Origin: Acidobacteriaceae bacterium | GTDB taxonomy: Bacteria > Acidobacteriota > Terriglobia > Terriglobales > Acidobacteriaceae | Reading direction: 5' to 3' | Length of the DNA stretch: 33,609 nucleotides | Assembly (NCBI GenBank): GCA_025462925.1 | Contig: JAOAPL010000080.1 | Span: 1 to 33,609 of the forward strand | Shown here: positions 17,090-26,104 of the stretch, piece after piece | Position numbering within the stretch: the stretch's first letter is position 1 | Layout of the letters: the number at the start of each line of letters is the position of its first letter | Translations under genes and position numbers: made by a program | The notes under the pieces: generated by a model | Databases searched by the model: none | Told to the model about the DNA's origin: nothing | What the model saw: the letters and a program-made list of their open reading frames with translations, nothing else

Positions 17090-18285
17090 CACCCCTGTCA
17101 TCCAGCTCCACCGCGTCAGCACTGCCTCTTCTCGGCCGCCGTATTCAGATTGCCGGTTCGGCCAGTGGGAAAACTGACCTCGCCCTCATCGGCTACGCGC
17201 ACCAGGTCGTAAGCAATCTGGTGAAGGGCGTAATGGCCTCCGGCGGCGGAATCGTAGTCGGTATCGGACGGGAACCTCGCTCGGATGGCTCAGCACCGGA
17301 TGCCCCGAGCTTACTGTTCGATTGGACGGCACTTGAGACAGCTGCTGAGTGCCTGAAACTCGGATTTCCTGCTTGGCCTGCGGAGTCAGGCCTACCCATA
17401 GTTGTCGCCTCTTCCGAGAAGGCGGTAACGGAGATTCCGGACAACCGTTTTCCTCTGTATGAAGAGTTGTTGAGGAGCGGCCTGCTTCACGTTGAGTCGA
17501 TAATGGCCGGCTCCCGTGCCGCTGCTTTTCTGCGCCAGCGCCAGGCGATATTTGGCGAAGCATTAGTCATTCTCGGCGGCGGCACCGGCGTTGAGCATTC
17601 CGCCGATCTATACCTGTCGCGACGAAAGCCGGTGCTGCCACTTGATTTGGCGCTCGGCGCCAGCAGGGACGACGGCACCGGCGGCGCGATGCGCCTGGCG
17701 AAGGAAGCTAGAGCGGAACCTGCCAGATTCTTCCACTTCAACTCCGCTTATGCAAACACGGAGGGCGCGGCGCTCGCAGAAATCGCCACGCGAAACGGCG
17801 CTGCGTCGGCGTCCGATGTCGCGAACCGGACGGTAAGCCTGCTCGCTAAGATTGCGCGTCCCGCTGCATTTTACGTGCGGCTTCTCAATCCCGACCATCC
17901 AAAATTCAAGATAGTCGAGTCGTTTTTCCGTGATGTCGTCGATCCTGTCGTTGATGAAGCCGGAATGCGCCGCATCGAAATGGGTGCCGACAAGAACGAG
18001 TATGCTTTCATGAACGTAGCCATTTTCGAGAGCGTGCACTTCTCCTCGGTAGCCATCGTCGATGTAACCGGCGAACGGCCGAACTGTTTCATCGAACTCG
18101 GCTACGCTCTGCGTGGAGGCCGCGTCCTTGTCACGGCAGAGGACGGGACCAAGCTTCCGTTTGACCAGGAAATGATACCGTGTCACTTCTGGAAGGCCGG
18201 CGACTCCGTTGCCGACAGGAAAAAGGCCTTGGTTGATTTTTGGGAAAAGAATATCAACAGACCGCCAATTGTGAAGATGGCTTAA
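17086..18285 (+). CDS. candidate CBASS effector: SLOG/STALD-like N-terminal domain + nucleoside 2-deoxyribosyltransferase/TIR-like C-terminal domain
   Basis: N-term ISGSASGKTDLALIGYAHQ...GGGIVVGIGREP...ALVILGGGTGVEHSADLYLSRRKPVLPLDLAL (SLOG-like); C-term AFMNVAIFESVHFSSVAIVDVTGERPNCFIELGYALRGGRVLVTAEDGTKLPFDQ (NDT/TIR-like). ATGA overlap with cap6. Confidence 0.6.
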   Translation: MTPLSSSSTASALPLLGRRIQIAGSASGKTDLALIGYAHQVVSNLVKGVMASGGGIVVGIGREPRSDGSAPDAPSLLFDWTALETAAECLKLGFPAWPAESGLPIVVASSEKAVTEIPDNRFPLYEELLRSGLLHVESIMAGSRAAAFLRQRQAIFGEALVILGGGTGVEHSADLYLSRRKPVLPLDLALGASRDDGTGGAMRLAKEARAEPARFFHFNSAYANTEGAALAEIATRNGAASASDVANRTVSLLAKIARPAAFYVRLLNPDHPKFKIVESFFRDVVDPVVDEAGMRRIEMGADKNEYAFMNVAIFESVHFSSVAIVDVTGERPNCFIELGYALRGGRVLVTAEDGTKLPFDQEMIPCHFWKAGDSVADRKKALVDFWEKNINRPPIVKMA

Positions 18286-18848
18286 TGGCCCGTGGAGGCG
18301 ATGTGCGAGAGGCTTACATATCGGTTGACGTTGAAGCTGCCGGACCGCTTCCCCCAACCTACAGCATGCTCTCGCTTGGAGCAGTGGACGTGGACGATCC
18401 GAAAGCCACTTTTTATGTCGAATTACGGCCTGTGAACGATGCTTCAGTGCCCGGAGCGATGGAGGTCGTCGGCCGGACGTTGCAGGATTTCGCGCGGTCC
18501 GGACGCGATCCGAAAGACGCAATGGCTGCGTTTCGCGATTGGGTTGGTTCGGTCGCAAAAGACGGGAAGCCCGTGTTCGTGGGCTTCAACGCAACGTTTG
18601 ATTGGGCTTTCGTTAACTTTTATTTTCACCAGTATGTGGGCGAGAATCCCTTCGGGATCGGGGGCATCGACATCAAGTCTTACTACATGGGCATGAGCGG
18701 TGGCACGTGGGAAGATACGCGGTCGAGCCGCATACCGAAGGAATATAAGGATTCGTCCCGGCGTCATACGCATAACGCACTTGATGACGCGATTGAACAG
18801 GCCGAACTATTCCGGCGGATGCGGCAGAAATCTGCGGGGAGCCGCTGA
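18285..18848 (+). CDS. cap18: DEDD-type 3'-5' exonuclease, Cap18-like
   Basis: AYISVDVEAAGP (ExoI), VFVGFNATFDWAFVNFYF (ExoII), HTHNALDDAIEQAELFRRM (ExoIII); TAATG coupling to the preceding gene. Confidence 0.85.
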   Translation: MARGGDVREAYISVDVEAAGPLPPTYSMLSLGAVDVDDPKATFYVELRPVNDASVPGAMEVVGRTLQDFARSGRDPKDAMAAFRDWVGSVAKDGKPVFVGFNATFDWAFVNFYFHQYVGENPFGIGGIDIKSYYMGMSGGTWEDTRSSRIPKEYKDSSRRHTHNALDDAIEQAELFRRMRQKSAGSR

Positions 18849-18858
18849 GAAGGCAGCT

Positions 18859-19380
18859 ATGGCTCTGGTGTTTCAATACGGCTCCAATTGTCTGGAAAGT
18901 CAGATCAACAGCAAGGATCGTCTCTGCGGTGGCGCGAAGTTCATTGACATAGCAGAGACCGTCGATGATTTCCAGCTCGCCTTTGATGTCTGGAGTACCA
19001 ATCGACAGTGTGCCGCCTCGGATCTTGTCGCGAGCCCTGGAAACAAAGCGTGGGGCGCACTGTACGAAGTGCCCGACTACCTTGTTGAACGAAAGACTGC
19101 CGCCGCGCAAAACAGGAAATCTCTCGACGCCATCGAGGGTGAAGGGGCCAACTACAAGCTTAAGAGGATTGCTGTTCGGCGGAACAACGGCTCAATCGTT
19201 ACTGCACTTACTTATCGGGTAAAAACTCCGAAACAGGATCTAAAGACGAACCTGGAATATGTCGGATACATCGTGAAAGGCCTTCGGGAGCGCGGTGTGC
19301 GCAAAGATTACATCGAGCATGTGAAGAAGCTCGCCCAGGCAAATAACCCAGCGATCTCCACTCAGGTGCAGGCACTCTAA
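18859..19380 (+). CDS. gamma-glutamylcyclotransferase (GGCT/AIG2)-like protein
   Basis: MALVFQYGSNCLESQINSKDRL (FxYGSN...R) with GALYEVP and LDAIEGEGANYKLKRIAVR (catalytic Glu region). Confidence 0.75.
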   Translation: MALVFQYGSNCLESQINSKDRLCGGAKFIDIAETVDDFQLAFDVWSTNRQCAASDLVASPGNKAWGALYEVPDYLVERKTAAAQNRKSLDAIEGEGANYKLKRIAVRRNNGSIVTALTYRVKTPKQDLKTNLEYVGYIVKGLRERGVRKDYIEHVKKLAQANNPAISTQVQAL

Positions 19381-19512
19381 ACGCGTTTTCGATTTGTAGT
19401 GCCCGGAAGTTGCATCCGCGCCTCGCACAAGTAAAAATCCAACCTGGCCGCCCAGACCTCTCTTGGCCTAGTCCTCAGCACATGATAATCCCGTTCCAAG
19501 CTCGTTGGTCAA

Positions 19513-20035
19513 TTGGTAGCGGACAGTCCAAAGAAGTCTCTCTTTGATCTGTTCGCAGACAACAATCCGATTGTGGCCGGAGCGGACCTCAGTGGCGTGG
19601 CGTCCGAGGCCATAGTCTCTGCAGTACGCGACGAAGGGGAAGATGTAGCTAGTGATGACCCATCCTTCGGGATCAAGGTGCCCAATCCCACACTTCGCCG
19701 CTACTTGGCGTGTATGCTGGACCGATGAAGGCATTGATGTCACCTTTGATGTTGAGAAGCTAGGCTCCTTGCAGGTTCCTTCCAACATTGATGCTGTGGT
19801 TGCCGCTATTGACTTGATGCGAAGCGCTGATCCAGCCCTCCAGTTCCAAGACTGCCTGCTGGAACTCGACAAGGTAGTGGCTCACCTTTTGGGTATGTCC
19901 GACGCCGACCTGAATTACATAACGTCAGCGATGGTGAACGATGGGTTCCTTAAGCAGCTACGTCCCAGCTTTGAACACAGAGGGCTTCGCGTACAACCGT
20001 ATGCGGATCAGAGTCAGGGAGACCGCTACGCGTGA
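19513..20035 (+). pseudogene. degraded gene fragment (C-terminal remnant, possibly of a large restriction/methylase protein)
   Basis: Frame 19513-19728 (...NPTLRRYLACM) and overlapping frame 19652-20035 (TDEGIDVTFDVEKLGSLQVPSNIDAVVAAIDLMRS...LDKVVAHLLGMSDADLNYITSAMVNDGFLKQLRPSFEHRGLRVQPYADQSQGDRYA) read as one protein broken by a frameshift. Confidence 0.5.
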
Positions 20036-20179
20036 GTCGGATCGGCTAGCAAAAGGTTGGAAAATACTGCACCACGCTGACGTAGAGATGCGCTGGCAGA
20101 GTCAGACAGACATTCATCGGCACTATACTCACCCCGTAGAAAGGGGCCGACACCTATATGGGCGGTGATTGGAGAACGT

Positions 20180-20962
20180 TCACCTGTCTGAGAAGGGAAT
20201 ACTCACACCAGCGAACGCGAGCACGTGTTCGGCGTTGCCTGTGACGATACGTTTCATCTCTTCGACAGGCAAATTGCGTAACTGCGCGAGCCGCGAGATC
20301 ATTGCCGTTACATCCCGAGGCTCGCTTTTCCGATTTTCGATTTCGGTAAAGGGCGCGTCGGTCTCCGTCAGGAGACGGTCGGCGGGCAGGCTTTTAATCA
20401 GCGATATACCGGAGTCGGCGGAGAGCATCCGATGGTTAATCGAGAAATAACAGCCGAATCTTGCGGCTTCGACTGCTGTAGCGACGCTGTCGGAGAACCA
20501 GTGCAGAATCGGCAGGACCCGCTCGGGCGTGGTGTGCTCCACAAGAGACGCGAGCACTTCGCGGCCCGCGCGCCGGCTGTGAATGGTCAGCACACGGGCG
20601 CCCAGCGTTTGCGCCGACTGAAGCACACGGGAAAACACCTCCTTCTGAATCGGAAGTGTTCTGCGGTGCGGAGGACTGCCGTCCAGTCCGACCTCGCCGA
20701 CAAAAGGCGACTCGGCCATGAGTTGTTCCACTAGGGCGATTTCGGCACGCCGCTGGTCAGCCAATTCAGGGTGTAGCCCGATCGCGGGAATCACGAAATT
20801 ACTGCGTTTGGTCCAGCGCCGGTTCTGCGTCCACGCCTTGGGTGTCGTCGTGACCGCCAGCGTCACAATATGGTTGCGATCACAATCCGCAATCAGCGCC
20901 GCCGGATCGGGAAACAGATCGACGTGGCAGTGAAAATCAAATCCGTTCACAACGATCGTCAT
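20180..20962 (-). CDS. qatD: TatD-family metal-dependent hydrolase (QatD-like)
   Basis: FDFHCHVDLFPD (HxH), FVGEVGLDG, LTIHSRRAGREV, LLTETDAPF; last gene of a qatABCD-order operon. Confidence 0.88.
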   Translation of the reverse strand: MTIVVNGFDFHCHVDLFPDPAALIADCDRNHIVTLAVTTTPKAWTQNRRWTKRSNFVIPAIGLHPELADQRRAEIALVEQLMAESPFVGEVGLDGSPPHRRTLPIQKEVFSRVLQSAQTLGARVLTIHSRRAGREVLASLVEHTTPERVLPILHWFSDSVATAVEAARFGCYFSINHRMLSADSGISLIKSLPADRLLTETDAPFTEIENRKSEPRDVTAMISRLAQLRNLPVEEMKRIVTGNAEHVLAFAGVSIPFSDR

Positions 20963-22323
20963 TCTGGACCCACCACGGCCCGGCCGGTGACACGGTCGAC
21001 TTCCTCGATTCCCCGCCTGAAGACGTCTGCAAACTTCGCGACTTCGTCCGCGGTGTAATCAGACAGTGGGCCGGACTTGTGAACGAGGATCTTTTCAAGG
21101 CCGGGCCGCCGCTTCAGTCGCCGCGCCATCATCTGGAAAGACCGAACGTGCTCGCCCTCGGCGGCTTTTGAATTCAGTTTCCGGGCGTGAAGGTCGGCAA
21201 TCGTGTATGTCGTCGGGTCCTTGCGGAACGCGGATGTCATGGCCGAGCGCCTGATCAGGCACGGCACACAGAAACCGCAGTGGCCAGGCTCTGCGCCGAG
21301 CCATCGCGCCTTCGTGACCGAGGAGCAGGAGATCGTGTCGACCGCGTGCTCGCGCACGATGTCCTGGTTCTTGCACTCCGCGAGCATCTCACCCTTAGTC
21401 TTGAACCGGTACGGGTTCTCGAGTCTGGCGGCGATTCCCAGCGCATCCAGAATCTCCTGCCATCGCGCCATATAGAACGGGTGCGTCGTGCGCGTGCTCC
21501 ACGCGCCCACGCGCAAGCGATCGAGCGGAACATTGAGCGAGATCAGGCCGTTCTCGGGAACGTAGATGATGGGATTCTTGTCCAGGCCGCTGGCGGCGAG
21601 CGCTGCGAGCGCGAAGAACAGGAACGACCGCCCGCGCGTAGTGAACTCGTTACCCATTGCGTGCGAGAAGTCGTTTTTGTCGAACCGGACATTTGCGCGA
21701 ACGTGGCGCGTGCGAATGTCGCCATATACCTTCGCAATCTGATCCGCGCAGCGTTCCTGTGAGCTCGTGCTGTTGTCGCCGTAGTGACTGACGAGAATCG
21801 GCTTCTTGCTTGTAGCGAACAGATCGATGGCGCCGATGAAGCTGTCGAGTCCGCCTGAGAAGAGACACACCGAGGTGAACGGCGGACGGACGAGCGCGCT
21901 TGGTTTCTGGATCAGGGTCTTGTATTTCAGGTGCCGTTCACGGACTAAAAGCCGCCAGTGGTCGCCGGTTAGGAATTTCAGCGTGCGCACGATTAGTGGC
22001 GCAAGCGCCTCCCAGCGGGCGGGATCATCGACCGGCAGATAGAGATCGATTTCACGCGTCCAGCCGTCCTGCGCGTCAGTGACGCGCGAGATGCGTGTAT
22101 CTGCGGCCGTGATTGCGGCCGCGAGGATTCCGAGGTCCGCCGCCGGCTCTGAAGGCACAACCCCACGCTGGATCAACTGGTCAATAATCTGGCCGAGACC
22201 AAACCCGAGGCGACTGTAGCCGTCGATGAAGCGGATTTCCGTCAAGAGGGAGTCCGCCTGCAGGACCTTCACAGGTGCTTTATCGGCCGGGCCGAGCCGC
22301 GCGATGATGCTGTGGCGTCTCAT
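20959..22323 (-). CDS. qatC: QueC-like ATPase/PP-loop protein (QatC-like)
   Basis: PP-loop SVCLFSGGLDSFIGAIDL; cysteine cluster HCGFCVPCLIRR; start chosen at 22323 (MRRHSIIARL) for an ATGA overlap with qatB. Confidence 0.88.
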   Translation of the reverse strand: MRRHSIIARLGPADKAPVKVLQADSLLTEIRFIDGYSRLGFGLGQIIDQLIQRGVVPSEPAADLGILAAAITAADTRISRVTDAQDGWTREIDLYLPVDDPARWEALAPLIVRTLKFLTGDHWRLLVRERHLKYKTLIQKPSALVRPPFTSVCLFSGGLDSFIGAIDLFATSKKPILVSHYGDNSTSSQERCADQIAKVYGDIRTRHVRANVRFDKNDFSHAMGNEFTTRGRSFLFFALAALAASGLDKNPIIYVPENGLISLNVPLDRLRVGAWSTRTTHPFYMARWQEILDALGIAARLENPYRFKTKGEMLAECKNQDIVREHAVDTISCSSVTKARWLGAEPGHCGFCVPCLIRRSAMTSAFRKDPTTYTIADLHARKLNSKAAEGEHVRSFQMMARRLKRRPGLEKILVHKSGPLSDYTADEVAKFADVFRRGIEEVDRVTGRAVVGPE

Positions 22324-23207
22324 CCGGCGGCGTCTCCCCATGTGACGAGCAACTCCCACGCATCCTGATAGGTGCGGTCGACGATCCCCTCTATCTGACG
22401 GTCGCTGAGCGAGGCGGGCATGCTGATGTCGCTCGAGAAAGAGTCGCGGACCGAACGCCTGATGTAATCGCGAAGCTGGTTCTCGAAAGCCTCAATCGCT
22501 GCTAAGTCTGCGGCGACCTTGAGACCATTTGCACCGATGTCCTGCAGCAATCGCCCCTCGATCGTGTGCGCAATGAAAGTGAGAAAGATGTCGCGCATCT
22601 GCTCCGCGGTGAGTGCTGCCGGATCGGTGACGTTGAGCTCTTCGAGGTCCGCGACGGTCTCCAGCCACGCATCGAGCGCGATTCCCTCATCGATCGATCC
22701 GCCGTCCTTGCAGACAACATCGGTGAGCCCCGTGAAGACTTCCTCAAGAGGCCTGCCCATGAGGTCGGCGAGATTGAGGCGCCGCAGCGTTGCGTTAAGG
22801 CCTTCGCGCTGAAAGTCTCGGAGAACCCCAAGCATTCCGCGAGCCGCACTCCGCGATGACCCCATACGACGCGTCGCGTTGCGGCTGCCGCCCGTGCCGG
22901 CGCGAACGTAATCGCGCGCCGCGCGACGGAGAGATCGTCCGTCACTGCCGGACGACGATGCGAATCGGGAAAAATTCGATCGCGCGGCCCTGAATCGATC
23001 CGGTGGCGGCGGCGGCGGCAGCGGAGGCAGCGGTCCCGCCGGTTGCGTCGGTAACCGCGGGACCGGAGGAGGAGTGCCGTCAGGAGGAGGCGGTTGAGGA
23101 GCAGGATCGCCGGCGGGGGGCGGGGCGGCAGGAGCGTCATCGAGCCACGACGGGACCAAGGGCGTTCCCGGATTCGGTCCACCTGAACGGCCGGACGTAC
23201 CCATCAA
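22320..23207 (-). CDS. qatB: QatB-like protein (proline-rich N-terminus)
   Basis: 295 aa with long Pro-rich N-terminal tract; position between KAP NTPase and QueC-like gene; ATGA overlaps. Confidence 0.8.
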   Translation of the reverse strand: MMGTSGRSGGPNPGTPLVPSWLDDAPAAPPPAGDPAPQPPPPDGTPPPVPRLPTQPAGPLPPLPPPPPPDRFRAARSNFSRFASSSGSDGRSLRRAARDYVRAGTGGSRNATRRMGSSRSAARGMLGVLRDFQREGLNATLRRLNLADLMGRPLEEVFTGLTDVVCKDGGSIDEGIALDAWLETVADLEELNVTDPAALTAEQMRDIFLTFIAHTIEGRLLQDIGANGLKVAADLAAIEAFENQLRDYIRRSVRDSFSSDISMPASLSDRQIEGIVDRTYQDAWELLVTWGDAAG

Positions 23208-25129
23208 TGTCCTGCCTTTCTGGCGGGGGCAATGGCCTGCGCAGCGGATCTCTTGAGAATCTGGTTCTCATCCTGAGCGGCCCACTTGGCCAGAATGGCG
23301 CGTAACCGGTCCGGCGTTCCGGGCTCCGTCAGGACCTCCCTCCAGCCTCGCGTCGCCCACGCTCCGAGACTCGTGGCATCAATGCTCTCGACGAGGGAGA
23401 GAAGCTCCGATTGATGGCGCGGATGATTTTTCGCGAGGAGCATCAGCCCAGTGAATCCGGCGGGTTCCGTTGCGAAATTCGGTGCCCGTAAAACGCGTTC
23501 GCGGAGTGCATTGAAGACCTGTTCGGCGTCGCTGGGAGGCAATCCTCTGACTTGCGGTTCGACGGCGCGCGCTGCCAGTTCGCCGCCGCTGAGTGATTCT
23601 ATGAGCGTGTCTAGACCGCCTGACTCGACGGTACTGGCGAGGATGCGCTTGTCGCGGGCAACAAATACGTAGGGGCGCAAGTCGACATCCTTAAGGGCGG
23701 GATCGATTTTCGCCCACTTCACGAGCCAGTCGCGTGACAACCACTTCTCATTGTCGTCATCCCGCCGGGCGGCGGCTTTACTGGGCTTCGCGTCCTTGTT
23801 GGGTTTGGAGTCAGCCTTGTCGTCGCGGTCTTCTGATTCGAGTTCAGCGAGGAGCGGCACTCTGCCTTTTGCCGCGAGCATCGCCTTGGCGGCGAGGTGG
23901 TCGTAGAAATCCGGCTGGAACCGCTCGGCGAGCATGAGTTTGCCGAGCACCGCGGCGTTGAGGTCCATCCCAAAGCCGCTTTCTTTTGCGATCCTCAGCC
24001 GGATAGAGAGTGAGTTGAGGAACCGCTTAATCTGCCGTGGATTGCCTTTTGTGCCCTCGGCGAGAATCGGTCCGATCTGCTGGGCGAGAACAAATGCCGC
24101 CCCGAGTTCCTCACGTTTCGCGTCGTCCACATCACGAACCTGGTCGAGCGTGATGCCGGAGCCGCGCCATGGCTGATTCAGTGCCTTGCGGGCGAGGGCG
24201 AGGAGGTCTTTGAATCCCATGTGGTCCTCGCCCGCGATCGCCTGGACGAGCAGCAGCATCACGTACGTGCGCGACTCCTGCACGCCGAGCGCCGGTATGC
24301 GGAACGGGATCTGAATCAACTTCTCAAGGTAATTCCTCGCGTATGGCAGCGGGCCGGATGCTAGCGGCAGGTTGGGAAAATGCTGTCGCACGGCGTATTC
24401 GATCATTCCCTCATCAGCGCCAATGATGAATGCTGTCTTCGGGACGAAGAGGAAGAGGCGAATCGCTTCGAGCGTGTCGATCGCGGTTGCCGGCAAGCAG
24501 CGGTCAAGGTCGTCGATCAACACGACGAGTTGGTCGATCTTTGCCTCGTCTAGCAGCTTCGCGAATTCCTCCCTAAAATGATGAATCTCCTCCGAGATGC
24601 TTTCTTCTTCGGCGGGTTTCAGAAGGCCGGCGGCCTCGTCGATCTTGCCTTTGATGTCTTCTGCCGACATCGACTGCACATTCGCTGCGAGATCGTGGAG
24701 TCCGCCCAGCGCCGCTGTGACAATGTGCGGAGGAATACCCGTTTTGAGACTGACGGCGAGTCCGATGCCGTGCCGGGCGAGTTTCATGAGGTTAACTCGC
24801 TTCAGCAGCTTGTAGCCAGCTTCTTTGACCTTGCCAAAGGTTGAGCGCTGCCGAATGAGTTCGCTGACGATGACCTCGATCAAGACTGTCTTCGCATCAT
24901 CGAATCCCTGAAACGTCCAGCCGTTGAACCACAGGGTTGCGACTCTCCTGTCGTCGCGCATGCCGGATTCGACCATCTTAAGGACACTGGATTTCCCGGC
25001 GCCCCAGTCACCGTGGATGCCGATCGTCAGCGCGTGCTCGCGATTTTCTTTGAGCAGCGCGACAATCGTTTTGGCAACAGCCTCGTAGTTGAGGAAGTCG
25101 ACAGCCGTTTCTTGGTCGGGAATCAGCAC
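23204..25129 (-). CDS. qatA: KAP-family P-loop NTPase (QatA-like)
   Basis: Walker A IGIHGDWGAGKSSVLKMV, WFNGWTFQG, Walker B VVLIDDLDRCLP, NPRQIKRFLN; all typical of KAP NTPases. Confidence 0.9.
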   Translation of the reverse strand: MLIPDQETAVDFLNYEAVAKTIVALLKENREHALTIGIHGDWGAGKSSVLKMVESGMRDDRRVATLWFNGWTFQGFDDAKTVLIEVIVSELIRQRSTFGKVKEAGYKLLKRVNLMKLARHGIGLAVSLKTGIPPHIVTAALGGLHDLAANVQSMSAEDIKGKIDEAAGLLKPAEEESISEEIHHFREEFAKLLDEAKIDQLVVLIDDLDRCLPATAIDTLEAIRLFLFVPKTAFIIGADEGMIEYAVRQHFPNLPLASGPLPYARNYLEKLIQIPFRIPALGVQESRTYVMLLLVQAIAGEDHMGFKDLLALARKALNQPWRGSGITLDQVRDVDDAKREELGAAFVLAQQIGPILAEGTKGNPRQIKRFLNSLSIRLRIAKESGFGMDLNAAVLGKLMLAERFQPDFYDHLAAKAMLAAKGRVPLLAELESEDRDDKADSKPNKDAKPSKAAARRDDDNEKWLSRDWLVKWAKIDPALKDVDLRPYVFVARDKRILASTVESGGLDTLIESLSGGELAARAVEPQVRGLPPSDAEQVFNALRERVLRAPNFATEPAGFTGLMLLAKNHPRHQSELLSLVESIDATSLGAWATRGWREVLTEPGTPDRLRAILAKWAAQDENQILKRSAAQAIAPARKAGH

Positions 25130-26023
25130 ATCATCCGCCCTCTCACGCAGGCCACTACCGACGACGCGTCAGGCTGCGGCCCAGCGCCCAAACACGATTC
25201 ACTCGTTCGCAATCTCGGTCCGACTCCGCAATCCGGGCAGAGGAGATTTTCCCCAACCGCTGCGCATCGCCGACAAACCTTTCTCGCCAGCTCGGCTGTG
25301 GCCGCATGTTTCTAGCACCTTCCGTGGCTTCGTCGCACAATAGTGTACTCGGGAAATCAAATCTCCCTACAAGAGAAGTAGTCTGCCACCACAAGGGAAT
25401 TCGATTATTAAAGAATTCTTATCCTCCGATTTCCCGATTGTAGAGATTCCTTTCCTTGTCCGTCGTCCCTCCGACCTGGATTAAGATAGGCGTTGATTGT
25501 GTCTGATTGACTGAGACTTTGCGGCATTGGGCCAACAACCTGTCCAACGCAAAATGTCATCCTTCTTAGTCCCCTCTCAAAGGACCTATGGCCTCGGAAG
25601 GAATCGAGCAAAGTTCATTTCAAAGGACGCCTGGAGCTGGTTGGGGCAATCATCCGCGCAGCGTAAACTCCTTCCACTTCGGTCCCTGATCGAGAAACTT
25701 AGACAACGGGGACTGTTTTCAAGCAAACAGTCGGGGTACGAACCTTGGCTGTTCGACGATGAACGCACTTTGCTTTCGACTGGCCGACTGGCCACTTCAG
25801 CTCGACTGGGGATAGGCTGATTTGCCGGTGCTTGCGACATCTTTGCGTAGCGATCGGAACCGCTAAATCCCCGGAAATTCTCTTCGGCCCTTCCCTGAGC
25901 TGACGACTAACTCTAAATCATTGAATAGAGGGCCCGTCGCAGAATGTGCCACTCTCGCGCATCTTCGCCTTGAATGGATCATTAGTAGGGACATTTCCGC
26001 AGGGTCCGGATCGAGCGGGTGAG

Positions 26024-26072
26024 TTTTGGCGCTTATCGGCTCAAACGTACGGCACCACTCCACGACACACCC
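26024..26072. repeat. right copy of a diverged ~48-bp direct repeat (possible island boundary)
   Basis: Resembles 2128-2175; same orientation. Confidence 0.6.
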
Positions 26073-26104
26073 CAGCTGTTCCCGGCGCGACCACAACGTG
26101 AAGG

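Noticed and set aside
16079-17122. 347-aa minus-strand ORF
   Set aside because: Fully antisense to the TRIP13-like ATPase; no motif.
17608-18558. 316-aa minus-strand ORF
   Set aside because: Antisense to the candidate effector and exonuclease genes; no motif.
19499-19535. tRNA D-arm-like string GCTCGTTGGTCAATTGGTAGCGGAC
   Set aside because: No convincing acceptor, anticodon or T-arm nearby; too short to call a tRNA scar.
22980-23110. GGCGGCGGCGG-rich low-complexity tract
   Set aside because: Explained by the proline-rich coding sequence of qatB on the minus strand, not an independent repeat element.
25155-25840. Several short ORFs between qatA and the right-hand repeat
   Set aside because: Mutually overlapping, no SD or motifs; probably intergenic or decayed sequence.
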